Source: an uncultured Acidaminococcus sp. (lineage in GTDB: Bacteria; Bacillota; Negativicutes; Acidaminococcales; Acidaminococcaceae). Taken from it: a stretch of 6,309 bases of DNA. The notes under the pieces were generated by a model. The model was not told where the DNA came from. It worked only from the letters and a program-made list of their open reading frames with translations, and searched no databases. The position numbers and the translations under genes were made by a program. The stretch covers positions 1 through 6,309 of the forward strand of contig CAAGJR010000259.1 of the NCBI GenBank assembly GCA_900770265.1, read 5' to 3'. Position 1 is the stretch's first letter. Each line of letters opens with the position of its first letter. Of the stretch, positions 6,309-6,309 are shown one piece after another.

Positions 6309-6309
6309 A

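Overview
The window is GC-rich and densely coded, with every recognisable gene on the + strand. A PolC-type replicase next to proline-tRNA ligase points to a Firmicute-lineage organism. The high GC content, heavy use of CGG, CTG and GCC codons, and the proS-polC neighbourhood suggest a Negativicute, perhaps an Acidaminococcus-like species. The taxonomic guess is inference from composition and gene order, not from a marker gene.

Layout: positions 1-44 are the last codons of an upstream gene, possibly ispG. proS (47-1762) follows two bases after its stop. A 154-base gap (1763-1916) then carries a pair of 30-base inverted arms built from GTCATACG units, enclosing two small hairpins. Next come an MgtC/SapB-family membrane protein gene (1917-2591) and, 12 bases later, polC (2604-6191). 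A strong intrinsic terminator lies directly behind polC (6196-6226). The last 80 bases hold two more hairpins and no supportable gene.

The genes probably form one transcription unit that ends at the terminator. proS charges tRNA-Pro, and polC is the replicative polymerase. The mgtC-like gene and the repeat element sit between two genes that are adjacent in Bacillus subtilis, so they look like an insertion into a conserved housekeeping cluster.

The main point of interest is the polymerase. It has 1195 residues, about 240 fewer than B. subtilis PolC, yet all polymerase motifs are present. The DnaQ-like proofreading exonuclease that normally interrupts the PHP domain of PolC is absent. The PHP domain reads straight through, as in DnaE, and keeps a full-looking set of metal ligands. 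The N-terminal region is also shortened and carries an acidic, proline-rich linker made of a tandem 12-residue repeat.
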